This document shows, piece after piece, positions 1 to 8,453 of a stretch of 64,000 nt of DNA; the stretch's first letter is position 1; every line of letters begins with the position of its first letter. The notes under the pieces are model-generated. The model saw only the letters and a program-made list of their open reading frames with translations. It was not told the DNA's origin and made no database searches. The position numbers and the translations under genes were made by a program. The stretch is from Candidatus Zixiibacteriota bacterium (GTDB taxonomy: Bacteria > Zixibacteria > MSB-5A5 > GN15 > PGXB01): assembly GCA_016933955.1 (NCBI GenBank), contig JAFGTT010000038.1, positions 82,971-146,970 on the forward strand. Reading direction: 5' to 3'.

Positions 1-1314
1 GTCGTTATTCACACCGGCGGCAGAATTTCCGCCACGCGTCTTATTCTGGTGGGCCTTGGTGCAGGCGATAATGTCGGCACCGACAGCTATCGCCAGGCGG
101 CCGGAACCATCTCGCGCCTGACGGCGATCAGGAAATCAAAAACCCTGGCTTTTCTTCTGGTTGATAATTTGAACGAACACCATGCCTCGGCCATTATGGA
201 AGGATTCCTTCTGGGCGGCTTCCGGATGACGGAGTACAAGACCGGTGATGACAATGAAATCGAACAGGTCGATACTATTTTCATCGGAGGCGAGTCCAGA
301 AGCCATGCCCTGCGGCTGGAAACGGGTTTTCGACGGGGTCAGGTAATCGCCGAGGGAGTTATCATCGCCCGAAAGATGGCGGCGCATCCAGCCAATGTAC
401 TTACTCCGGCCAGTTTTGCCAATGAGGCTCGGGCTCTGGCAAGAAAATATCATTTTACCTGCTCGGTTCTTAATGAACAGATGATTAAGAAGGAACGGAT
501 GGGTTTGCTGATGGCGGTGGCCCAGGGATCTTTCAACCCGCCTCGATTCGTGGTTCTAAAATATGACGGTGCCCCCCGGAAAGCCACGCGGCCGATCGTC
601 CTGGTCGGCAAAGGTGTGACATTCGATTCGGGCGGTTTGAGTTTGAAAGAGCGGCTGAAGATGGTGGAAATGAAGGGTGACATGCAGGGTGGCGCGGTTG
701 TCCTGGCAACCATAATGACTATTGCCCGTTTGAAATTCCCCCTTAATGTGGTCGGTTTGATTCCCCTGGTGGAAAACATGCCTTCGGGCAGGGCTTATCG
801 CCCCGATGATATAATCACTTCCCGAAAAGGCAAGACGGTTGAGATTATCAGTACCGATGCCGAGGGCCGTTTGATTCTGGCCGATGCCCTTGATTATGCC
901 GACAAATTCAAGCCGCAGGCGGTGATTGATATCGCTACTCTGACGGGGGCGGCTCTGTACGTTCTGGGATATACAGCGGCTCCCGTCATGGGCAATAATA
1001 AAAAATTGATGGATGCTCTCCGGGCGGCCTCAATCGCCAGTGCTGAGAAGATCTGGGAAATGCCGATCTGGGATGAATATCGCAACCTGATGAAGTCGCC
1101 ACTGGCCGACCTCAAGAATTCCGGCGGTCCCCCGGCCGCGACAATCACGGCCGGAGCTTTCCTGGAGAATTTCATCGGGGATTGGCCCTGGGCCCATATC
1201 GATATTGCTTACGTTGATGTTGAAAAGGACGGCCGTCCTTATGTCCCCCGGGGAACCAGCGGAGTCGGTCTGCGGCTTCTGGTGGAACTGCTGGCCGGGT
1301 GGAAAATATCTTAA
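1..1314 (+). CDS. pepA: Leucyl (cytosol) aminopeptidase, M17 family, 5'-truncated by window edge
   Basis: Dizinc aminopeptidase that removes N-terminal residues from peptides in the cytoplasm. The reading frame is open from base 1, and the residues before the first GTG (base 49) continue the typical N-terminal domain, so the gene begins outside the window and 437 codons are seen. The M17 catalytic domain is complete: GKGVTFDSGGLSLK supplies the metal-binding Lys and Asp, MKGDMQGGA a further Asp, and STDAEGRLILADAL is the family signature with Asp and Glu ligands (usually NTDAEGRL; Asn is Ser here). The gene ends 3-4 bases before a strong terminator, facing a convergent gene. The family call is secure; substrate preference cannot be read. 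Confidence 0.95.
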   Translation, partial: VVIHTGGRISATRLILVGLGAGDNVGTDSYRQAAGTISRLTAIRKSKTLAFLLVDNLNEHHASAIMEGFLLGGFRMTEYKTGDDNEIEQVDTIFIGGESRSHALRLETGFRRGQVIAEGVIIARKMAAHPANVLTPASFANEARALARKYHFTCSVLNEQMIKKERMGLLMAVAQGSFNPPRFVVLKYDGAPRKATRPIVLVGKGVTFDSGGLSLKERLKMVEMKGDMQGGAVVLATIMTIARLKFPLNVVGLIPLVENMPSGRAYRPDDIITSRKGKTVEIISTDAEGRLILADALDYADKFKPQAVIDIATLTGAALYVLGYTAAPVMGNNKKLMDALRAASIASAEKIWEMPIWDEYRNLMKSPLADLKNSGGPPAATITAGAFLENFIGDWPWAHIDIAYVDVEKDGRPYVPRGTSGVGLRLLVELLAGWKIS

Positions 1315-1344
1315 AAAAAGCCCCGCTTCTGGCGGGGCTTTTTT
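1313..1344. terminator. Bidirectional intrinsic terminator
   Basis: A perfect 9-bp stem (AAGCCCCGC with GCGGGGCTT) and a TTCTG loop, with a run of A on the left and T on the right. It therefore works as a U-tract terminator in both directions, for pepA (+) and for the convergent gene at 1361 (-). Confidence 0.92.
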
Positions 1345-1360
1345 GAAGATCTATGTCAGT

Positions 1361-2371
1361 TTATTTTTTCGACCAGGTCGGCGATTGATTAAGCCCGGTC
1401 CCGGTAATCTGTCTTAATCCGTTGCCGGTGATATCGATTATCCAGATAGCCCCATCGGTGGTGGCAAAGGTCAGCCATTTGGAATCAGGCGACCAGGAAA
1501 CCGGATAAGTCTGCAAAAATTGATTTACTGTCGGTTTGTAAACCAGAAATTTTTCCAAGAAGTCGGGGCTGATAATATATAATCCATGTCGGCCGGTATC
1601 GGAATCGACAAAGGCGATCCATTTGCCATCCGGTGACCATTCCGGCGCGGTTCCATTGACGATAACGTTGATTGATTTACCCACTTCACTTTCGGCCAGA
1701 GTCTTTTTATCCAGAGCCATGACTACCAGCCCGAGCATCTGAAATCCCTTGTACAGGACTGCCGCATATTGATTATTAGGACCCAGTGACGGCATCAGAA
1801 TATTCAACTGAGTACTATCGACATCGGAGCGCAGTATCTTAATTGAGCCGCCGGTAGTATCGATAACAGCTGTTTGATAATTGGGCATAGCCGAATTGGC
1901 GAATTTAGCATTGATATCCTGTGTAAAGACGATTTTCCCATCTGATGCTCTCCAGTTGGGATAGCGTCCGCCAAGATCATCGGTAATCCGCCGCCACCAG
2001 TTGCGATTACCGGCTTTGGCGGAATCCAGGTAGGCAATAAAAATATCATAAACCCGATGCTGACCGCCAAGGAAATCGGGTCCCTTAAGGTCCACCAATC
2101 CTTTGCGGGTAAAGGCAATCCGTTTTCCGTCGGGTGCCCATGACATTTTACCATCGGCATTCTGGGCATCGACTACCGCCATCTGGTTTTTGCCATCCCA
2201 ATCCATAACCCAGAGATTATCACTTCGAATAAAGGCAATTTGTCCGGACGGTGTTCCGATTTTCCCGGCCCGTTCGGCAGGAAGCTTGGCCGGGAATTGA
2301 GAATCCTGGGCTGTGACGGTTAATGATAAAACCAGAAGGAATGCCATTGTCAGGTTAATGATTTTTTTCAA
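1361..2371 (-). CDS. Secreted TolB-like beta-propeller (PD40/WD40-like) protein
   Basis: 336 residues with a signal peptide (MKKIINLTMAFLLVLSLTVTA, then QDSQ). The mature part has repeated PD40/TolB-type blades: IAFIRSDNLWVMDWDG, SWAPDGKRIAFTRKG, APEWSPDGKWIAFVDSD and SWSPDSKWLTFATTDG, each of the pattern W-S/A-P-D-G-K-x-I/L-x-F. This implies a periplasmic or surface propeller. It lies 79 bp downstream of the barrel-like gene at 2451 on the same strand and may be co-transcribed with it. There is no Tol-Pal context, so this is not necessarily TolB itself. Exact role unknown. Confidence 0.75.
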   Translation of the reverse strand: MKKIINLTMAFLLVLSLTVTAQDSQFPAKLPAERAGKIGTPSGQIAFIRSDNLWVMDWDGKNQMAVVDAQNADGKMSWAPDGKRIAFTRKGLVDLKGPDFLGGQHRVYDIFIAYLDSAKAGNRNWWRRITDDLGGRYPNWRASDGKIVFTQDINAKFANSAMPNYQTAVIDTTGGSIKILRSDVDSTQLNILMPSLGPNNQYAAVLYKGFQMLGLVVMALDKKTLAESEVGKSINVIVNGTAPEWSPDGKWIAFVDSDTGRHGLYIISPDFLEKFLVYKPTVNQFLQTYPVSWSPDSKWLTFATTDGAIWIIDITGNGLRQITGTGLNQSPTWSKK

Positions 2372-2450
2372 CGCCTTTTCCTTTCGCTTAGATGTCTGAC
2401 TTCAGGTCAGACAAGTTACGCCAAAATATCCGGGTGTCAACCGCAAAAAA

Positions 2451-3308
2451 TTACCAGCGGAAAAACCTTTTGATCTGGAATTTACCGCGGGGTCCGGAGA
2501 AATCGAGTTCAACGCGGTCATCAGGGTTTTCCGAATATGTGGCATATAATTCTTCTCCCAACGAATTATACGATTTGACCGTGCTGAAGTTCAGATAAAG
2601 GTATTCGGCTTCCAGACCGACCACCAGGCCCCAGAGTCCGGTCGGATAATCGAAACCGACCCAGCCGGAAAAACCGGGAGTGGAGCCTTTCAACGGCTCA
2701 ATATTACTTTCTTCAAAACCGGTACTCAGGTTTATGGAACTCATTCCTTCCCAGAGTTCCCATTTGGTCCAGTAATAGCCGACGCTGCCGCCGAGACGGA
2801 TCCCCAAGGATTTTATCAGTCCTTCTTCATTGGGCGGATTCATCAGATAGTAATCCACACCACCGGCTATGCCATAGACAGAAATTTCGGATACAAGGTT
2901 GAAATCTTCCTGGGTGCCCAACGGGGAGATCTGGAAATCAAAATCCCCGACCGCTTCGCCTCCCATTTTAAGCCAGTAGGCGAATCCGACATTAACAGCC
3001 AAGCTCTTAGTTGCCATAGTCCCGATATTGGCCGCAAACTGCTTGGAGCGCCAGATGCCTTCCACAGGTCCGCCCGGATTGATATTTCCATTGGCGTAGG
3101 TATGGAACCGGTTGTAATCGGTATTATCCGAGAGTTTGCCGTATGAGCCGGAGATGGTCGCAAAGTAGGTACGATAGCTTTTCTCCTGCTGTTTCTCCGC
3201 CTTTTTAATATATCTGGCGATGATTTCATCTTCGGTCTGGGCAAAGGCCGAAGCCACCGCAACAACGGCCAAGACAAGCACCAGAAACGGAATCATTTTT
3301 TTGAACAT
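2451..3308 (-). CDS. Probable outer-membrane beta-barrel protein
   Basis: 285 residues with a clear signal peptide (MFKKMIPFLVLVLAVVAVASAFA). The mature region alternates polar and aromatic/hydrophobic residues in strand-like segments (for example LAVNVGFAYWLKMG, YGIAGGVDYYLM, VVGLEAEYLYLNFSTV). The last strand ends in aromatic residues (IKRFFRW), as often seen in barrels inserted by BamA. A Shine-Dalgarno AGGAGG lies 4 nt before the ATG. I recognise no specific family. The outer-membrane location is inferred from composition. Confidence 0.6.
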   Translation of the reverse strand: MFKKMIPFLVLVLAVVAVASAFAQTEDEIIARYIKKAEKQQEKSYRTYFATISGSYGKLSDNTDYNRFHTYANGNINPGGPVEGIWRSKQFAANIGTMATKSLAVNVGFAYWLKMGGEAVGDFDFQISPLGTQEDFNLVSEISVYGIAGGVDYYLMNPPNEEGLIKSLGIRLGGSVGYYWTKWELWEGMSSINLSTGFEESNIEPLKGSTPGFSGWVGFDYPTGLWGLVVGLEAEYLYLNFSTVKSYNSLGEELYATYSENPDDRVELDFSGPRGKFQIKRFFRW

Positions 3309-3447
3309 AGATCCTCCTAAAGGTTTTTTTGGCTTTTCTTTGTAAGTATCGGAAGATTGGCGGGAACCTTTAAAAGATTAATTTTCCCGTTTTCTTTATA
3401 ATTTGATGCAATGTATAAAGTTATGGGATATTTTCGCCGGAATCAAC

Positions 3448-3477
3448 AAAAAAGGGCAGGAAGTGTTTCCTGCCCTT
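3448..3477 (-). terminator. Intrinsic terminator of nifJ
   Basis: On the minus strand, just after the nifJ stop, AAGGGCAGGA pairs with TCCTGCCCTT and is followed by six T. It lies in the 188-bp gap between nifJ and the barrel-like gene. I found no convincing promoter for the latter in the rest of the gap. Confidence 0.85.
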
Positions 3478-3496
3478 GATGTTAGCATATAATAGC

Positions 3497-6400
3497 CTAT
3501 TCGGCGGCTTTTTCGTAAATATGGCGATAATCAATCGAAGATAACTGCCTGTAATAATTATATCTCCGATAAGCATCAGCCTGCGCCTGGTTGAGTAACA
3601 TGGCGGCTCTTTCAGGCATGCTGGTCTTAAGGGTTCTGAATCGGGTTTCACCATAGGCATAATCGGCATAGGAGATTGACGGCGCCTTGCTGTCAAGTTG
3701 GAGCGGATTTTTGCCTTCTTTGGCCAAGGCCGGATTATAGCGATATAGAATCCAGTGACCGGAATCGACAGCCTTTTTCTGCTCATCAAGCCCTCGTGAC
3801 ATATCGAACCCATGAGCGATACAGTGCGAATAGGCGATGATGATCGAGGGACCATTGTAGCGTCCGGCCTCGGAAATAGCCTTAACCGCCTGATTGTGGC
3901 TGGCTCCCATGGCAATCTGAGCGATATAGACATTGCCGTACGCCATCAACATCATCCCCAAGTCCTTTTTCGGGAGGGGGCGACCGGCCGCGGCAAATTT
4001 GGCCACCGCGCCCATCGGTGACGCCTTCGACATCTGGCCGCCGGTGTTGGAGTACACCTCGGTATCCAGAACCAGGATGTTGACATCACGTCCGGAGGCC
4101 ATAACATGGTCGAGGCCGCCGTAGCCGATGTCATAGGCCCAGCCATCACCGCCGAACGCCCAGACTGATTTTTTCACCATATAATCGGCGATATCGAGCA
4201 GTTTTTTGGCTTCCGGCTCTTTTTTACCCTTGAGTTTACCTTTCAGGGCCGCCACCCGAATCCGCTGTTCCTCGATTCCGGCCTGAGTGGATTGATCCGC
4301 CTCGGCGATAGCCTTGAAATCCTCGGGGAATAATTTCCGGGTCAATTCCAGCGCAAAGGTATTCATTTTATCGACTGTCAGACGCATCCCCAGAGCGAAT
4401 TCAGCATTATCCTCAAACAGCGAATTGGACCAGGCCGGGCCGCGACCGTCGGCCCGAGTGGTGTAGGGGGTGGTTGGCAGATTGCCGCCATAAATCGACG
4501 AGCAACCGGTGGCATTGCCGATCAGGGCCCGATCACCAAACAACTGGCTGACAAGTTTGATATACGGAGTTTCGCCGCATCCGGCGCAGGCGCCGGAAAA
4601 CTCGAATAAGGGTTTGACAAATTGGCTGCCTTTGGTAGTGTCGATATTGTACAGGGAAGGATCCGTTTCAGGAATAGACAGGAAGAAATCCCAGTTTTTG
4701 GCTTCCTGTTCCCTCAAAGGAATCTGCGGCATCATGTAGATGGCCTTGCGGTCGGTCTTTTTGCCGTCTTTGTCCTTGCCAAAAGCCGGGCAGGCATGGA
4801 CACACAGTTCGCACCCCGTGCAGTCTTCCGGAGCGATCTGAAGCGTAAATTTCTTGTCCTTGAACTGTTTCCCGATTCCATCGGTTGATTTGAAAGTTTC
4901 CGGGGCATCCTTCAGTGTCTCGGGATCATAAGCCTTCATGCGAATCGAGGCGTGGGGACAAACAATGGAACAAATACCGCACTGGATACAGGCGTTTTCA
5001 TCCCAAACGGGAATTTCGACGGCGATATTACGTTTTTCATACTGAGTTGTCCCAAGTAGAAAAGTCCCGTCATCAGGCATGGCCGATACCGGAAGACTGT
5101 CACCCTTGCCGGAAATAATATTGGCCGTAACGTACTGCACGAATTCCGGGGCATATCGCGGGACAATCGGCGGTTTCTTGAGTTTACTGGTCGCTTGAGA
5201 GGGATACTTAACCTGATGGATATTTTCCAGGGCGGTATCGACCGCGGCATAGTTCATCTTGACGACTTTCTCACCTTTTTTGCCATAGGTTTTAAGGATA
5301 GCATCTTTGATAGCCGCTATGGCATCGTCTTTCGGAAGAATATCACTGATGACAAAAAAGGCGGTCTGCATGATCATGTTGATACGGGCTCCGAGCCCAA
5401 GTTTCTTGGCCAAGGCGATCCCGTCGATCACGAAGAATTTGAGTTTCTTGTCGATAATCTGCTGTTGTACTTCGATCGGCATATTATCCCAGACTTCATC
5501 GGGGCCAAAAGGGCTGTTAAGCAGGAAAGTGCCGCCTTCGACAATAGGTGAGAGCATGTCGTATTTTTCCAGGAAAGAGAAATTGTGACAAGCGACAAAC
5601 TTGGCCGATGAGATCAAATAGGGGCTGCGAATCGGTTTCTTTCCGAAACGCAGGTGAGAAACGGTTATCGCTCCGGCCTTTTTCGAATCATAGACAAAAT
5701 ATCCCTGGGCGAAATTATCGGTGTTCTCGCCAATAATTTTGATCGAGTTCTTATTGGCTCCAACGGTACCATCGGCGCCCAAACCATAGAACAACCCCCG
5801 GAAAACATCTTTACCTTCGATATTGAAAGTGTAGTCAACATCGAGACTGGTATTGGTGACATCGTCAACAATTCCAACCGTGAAATGGTTTTTGGGGGTA
5901 TTGAGTTTCAGATTATCCAGGACCGCTTTGGCCATGGGCGGATTGAATTCCTTGGAACTAAGCCCGTAACGTCCGCCGACAATAACAGGATAATTGTCAA
6001 ACGGTTTTTTGCCGGATTTCATGGCCTCGCTGATAACCGTCTGAATGTCGATATAAAGCGGTTCCCCGGTGGATCCGGGTTCCTTGGTTCGATCCAGGAC
6101 CGCAATTTTACTGGCCGTTTTGGGAATGGCCATGAGAAAGGCTTCGGCGGAAAATGGGCGGTACAGGCGGACCTTAATCAACCCGACTTTTTCGCCCTGA
6201 GCCGTCAGGTAATCGATCAACTCATGCATGGTTTCCGCGCCTGAACCCATCATGACGACAACCCGATCGGCCTTTGGATCGCCGATATAGTCGAAAAGTT
6301 TATACTGGCGGCCAGTTAAAGATCCATAACGATCCATACATTTCTGAACGATTCCGGGGGCCTTGATATAGTATTTATTTACGGTTTCGCGGGCCTGGAA

Positions 6401-7081
6401 GAAAACATCCGGGTTTTGCGATGAACCCTTAAGGGTTGGATGATCCGGACTGAGGGAACGGGCCCGAAGAGCCTCGATTGATTTGTCATCCATCATTTCT
6501 CGGAATACGTCAAAGGGGACATGTTCCACCTTTTGTTCCTCGTGTGAGGTCCGGAAGCCATCGAAGAAATGGACGAACGGAATCCGGCTTTCAATGGAGG
6601 CGGCGTGAGTTATGGCGGCCAGGTCCATCACTTCCTGGATAGATCCGGAAGCCATCAGGCCGAATCCGGTGGAGCGGGCGGCCATAACGTCGGAATGATC
6701 GCCGAAGATGGAGAGAGCATGAGTGGCCACCGAACGGGCCGAGACATGAAATACCGTGGGGGTCATCTCGCCGGCAATCTTGAACATATTGGGAAGCATG
6801 AGCAGTAAACCCTGTGAAGCTGTGAAGGTCGTGGTCAGGGCCCCGGTGGTGCAGGCACCGTGAATGGCGCCCGAGGCACCGCCCTCGGACTGCATCTCAA
6901 CCACATCGGGAATCGTCCCCCAGATATTGGTTTCTCCGCGCGCTGATTTCTCGTCGGCGATTTCACCCATACCTGATGACGGAGTGATTGGATAGATGGC
7001 GATGACTTCACTTAAGGCGTGAGCCACATAAGCGGCCGCCGAGTTGCCATCAATCGTCACCATTTTTTTCTTCTTATCCAT
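3497..7081 (-). CDS. nifJ: Pyruvate:ferredoxin (flavodoxin) oxidoreductase
   Basis: 1194 residues, the usual length of the single-chain enzyme. It reversibly oxidises pyruvate plus CoA to acetyl-CoA and CO2, reducing ferredoxin. The N-terminal POR domain starts at about residue 6 (DGNSAAAYVAHALSEVIAIYPITPSS). Two 4Fe-4S motifs are CIQCGICSIVCPH (about 697) and CTGCELCVHACPA (about 749). Cysteines in GACAGCGETPY (about 827) belong to the proximal cluster. The TPP site GDGWAYDIGYGG with NTGGQ is at about 975-1003. AAAGG stands 8 nt before the ATG. The gene lies 37 bp after dcd on the same strand, so the two may share a promoter. It indicates anaerobic or reverse-carbon metabolism, consistent with pta, maeB and gltA in the window. 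Confidence 0.98.
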   Translation of the reverse strand: MDKKKKMVTIDGNSAAAYVAHALSEVIAIYPITPSSGMGEIADEKSARGETNIWGTIPDVVEMQSEGGASGAIHGACTTGALTTTFTASQGLLLMLPNMFKIAGEMTPTVFHVSARSVATHALSIFGDHSDVMAARSTGFGLMASGSIQEVMDLAAITHAASIESRIPFVHFFDGFRTSHEEQKVEHVPFDVFREMMDDKSIEALRARSLSPDHPTLKGSSQNPDVFFQARETVNKYYIKAPGIVQKCMDRYGSLTGRQYKLFDYIGDPKADRVVVMMGSGAETMHELIDYLTAQGEKVGLIKVRLYRPFSAEAFLMAIPKTASKIAVLDRTKEPGSTGEPLYIDIQTVISEAMKSGKKPFDNYPVIVGGRYGLSSKEFNPPMAKAVLDNLKLNTPKNHFTVGIVDDVTNTSLDVDYTFNIEGKDVFRGLFYGLGADGTVGANKNSIKIIGENTDNFAQGYFVYDSKKAGAITVSHLRFGKKPIRSPYLISSAKFVACHNFSFLEKYDMLSPIVEGGTFLLNSPFGPDEVWDNMPIEVQQQIIDKKLKFFVIDGIALAKKLGLGARINMIMQTAFFVISDILPKDDAIAAIKDAILKTYGKKGEKVVKMNYAAVDTALENIHQVKYPSQATSKLKKPPIVPRYAPEFVQYVTANIISGKGDSLPVSAMPDDGTFLLGTTQYEKRNIAVEIPVWDENACIQCGICSIVCPHASIRMKAYDPETLKDAPETFKSTDGIGKQFKDKKFTLQIAPEDCTGCELCVHACPAFGKDKDGKKTDRKAIYMMPQIPLREQEAKNWDFFLSIPETDPSLYNIDTTKGSQFVKPLFEFSGACAGCGETPYIKLVSQLFGDRALIGNATGCSSIYGGNLPTTPYTTRADGRGPAWSNSLFEDNAEFALGMRLTVDKMNTFALELTRKLFPEDFKAIAEADQSTQAGIEEQRIRVAALKGKLKGKKEPEAKKLLDIADYMVKKSVWAFGGDGWAYDIGYGGLDHVMASGRDVNILVLDTEVYSNTGGQMSKASPMGAVAKFAAAGRPLPKKDLGMMLMAYGNVYIAQIAMGASHNQAVKAISEAGRYNGPSIIIAYSHCIAHGFDMSRGLDEQKKAVDSGHWILYRYNPALAKEGKNPLQLDSKAPSISYADYAYGETRFRTLKTSMPERAAMLLNQAQADAYRRYNYYRQLSSIDYRHIYEKAAE

Positions 7082-7118
7082 TTATATAACCTTTCGCCAA
7101 TTTATAAAGACCAAATGA

Positions 7119-7679
7119 TTATTTTTTTACGGTTCGCGGTAAAGTGATCCCCCTTTGCCCCTGATATTTTCCTTTCTTGTCCCGATAGGAAACATCACAA
7201 ATCTCATCGGCACCCAGGAAAAGAATCTGAGCGATGCCTTCATTGGCATAAATTTTGGCCGGGAGGGGAGTGGTGTTGGAAATTTCCAGGGTCGCGAAGC
7301 CTTCCCATTCCGGTTCAAAAGGGGTAACATTGACAATAATTCCGCAGCGAGCATAGGTCGATTTGCCGAGACAGATGGTAATGACATCGCGCGGGATTTT
7401 AAAATATTCCACGGTTCGGGCCAGAGCAAAGGAGTTGGGCGGAACGAGGACATATCTGGCTTTGACGTCAATGAAAGAATTGGTGGCAAAATTCTTGGGA
7501 TCAATGATGGAGGAATTAACATTGGTGAATATTTTGAATTCATCGGCGACGCGAATATCATACCCATAAGATGACAATCCGTAGCTTACGCCTTTTTTTA
7601 TTTGTTTGGCCGAAAACGGCTTGATCATATCGTGCTTAAGAGCCATTTCCTTAATCCAGTGATCCGGCTTTACCGGCAT
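7119..7679 (-). CDS. dcd: dCTP deaminase
   Basis: 186 residues, full length. Converts dCTP to dUTP for thymidylate synthesis (or directly to dUMP in bifunctional members). The trimeric dUTPase-like fold shows in [37 protein letters not shown], the core [18 protein letters not shown] with the catalytic Glu shortly after, and [22 protein letters not shown] good AGGAG lies 5 nt before the ATG, and a promoter lies about 40 bp upstream. It heads the dcd-nifJ pair; I see no functional link between the two. Confidence 0.95.
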   Translation of the reverse strand: MPVKPDHWIKEMALKHDMIKPFSAKQIKKGVSYGLSSYGYDIRVADEFKIFTNVNSSIIDPKNFATNSFIDVKARYVLVPPNSFALARTVEYFKIPRDVITICLGKSTYARCGIIVNVTPFEPEWEGFATLEISNTTPLPAKIYANEGIAQILFLGADEICDVSYRDKKGKYQGQRGITLPRTVKK

Positions 7680-7716
7680 ATCAATACTCCTGACCCATGG
7701 TTAAAAATAATTACCT

Positions 7717-7744
7717 ATTATACGAAAAAAAGTCGGTCGGGCAA
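7717..7744 (-). promoter_or_regulatory. Sigma70-type promoter of dcd (-nifJ)
   Basis: On the minus strand TTGCCC, a 16-nt spacer, then a perfect TATAAT, placed about 38 bp before the dcd ATG. Confidence 0.7.
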
Positions 7745-7768
7745 GCCACTTTTGTGGGTTATCTCATT

Positions 7769-8203
7769 TCAGGATTTGCGCGATCTGACCTTCGATTTCC
7801 AGTTCTGAAGATCCGCAATGGTATAACTGCTGAAAACACCCAATAGTTTTTCTTCAGCTTCCGCAAGGACATCGCGAAGCGGGCAATTTTCCGTTTTCTG
7901 GCAGCAATCATTATCGTTATCGTTCAAACACCTGATGATATGATATGGGCCCTGGATGGCCTCGACCACTGCCCGAACAGTGATTTCATCGGGAGACCGG
8001 TTTAGCGAAAATCCGCCCTTGACACCGCGGTGAGAGCGGACAATCCCGGTTTTGGTCAAATTCTGGAAGATTTTGGCCAGAAATTTCTCCGGGACATCCT
8101 CGGCCGTGGCAATTTCGGATAGAGGAATGACCTGGTCCTGATCCTGATTGGCCAGATAAATTACACCCAGTAATCCGTATCCTTCGGCTCTGGTAAACTG
8201 CAT
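7769..8203 (-). CDS. Rrf2-family transcriptional regulator
   Basis: 144 residues, typical for Rrf2/IscR proteins. The N-terminal winged helix (MQFTRAEGYGLLGVIYLA, then ISEIA-like and FLAKIFQNLTKTGIVRSHRG) includes the conserved GVKGGFSLNR wing. A C-terminal cysteine cluster (CLNDNDNDCCQKTENCPL, about residues 98-115) matches the Fe-S ligand region of IscR-type members, so redox or Fe-S sensing is inferred. It is divergent from the Fe-S flavoprotein at 8454, and a dyad lies directly before its start, suggesting autoregulation and perhaps control of the neighbour. No isc or suf genes are adjacent. Confidence 0.92.
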   Translation of the reverse strand: MQFTRAEGYGLLGVIYLANQDQDQVIPLSEIATAEDVPEKFLAKIFQNLTKTGIVRSHRGVKGGFSLNRSPDEITVRAVVEAIQGPYHIIRCLNDNDNDCCQKTENCPLRDVLAEAEEKLLGVFSSYTIADLQNWKSKVRSRKS

Positions 8204-8206
8204 TTT

Positions 8207-8225
8207 GGATACCTCATAGTATACC
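8207..8225. promoter_or_regulatory. Imperfect dyad before the Rrf2 gene, possible operator
   Basis: GGATAC, six bases, GTATACC, immediately upstream of the regulator start codon. An inverted repeat covering the leader is the expected arrangement for an autorepressor. Nothing beyond symmetry and position supports it. Confidence 0.4.
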
Positions 8226-8372
8226 GTTTTGAATCGCTTCAGATTTTTAAAAAAAGCGACCTTGGAAAATAATCCACCAACGAAAAAATAGAAGCAAGAG
8301 TGACCAATGTCAACAGTATATTGTTATTATTTTCACAAAACAGAAATCGTTGTTGTTGAGATTCATAATGGT

Positions 8373-8402
8373 TTGACCGCACGGCCAAAATAGATATATT
8401 AT
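8373..8402 (+). promoter_or_regulatory. Promoter of the GlcD/GlcF fusion operon
   Basis: TTGACC followed by TATATT (16-nt spacer) or TATTAT (18-nt spacer), about 50 bp before the start at 8454. It lies in the 250-bp divergent gap with the Rrf2 gene. Confidence 0.6.
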
Positions 8403-8453
8403 ACTGTCGCAGGGCGACGTATTTATGGGCAAAACCATCGGAAGTAATGGTCT

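Noticed and set aside
5654..6244. A 196-codon plus-strand frame opposite nifJ
   Set aside because: Antisense to a conserved enzyme; Gly/Asp-rich mirror of its codons, no start signal.
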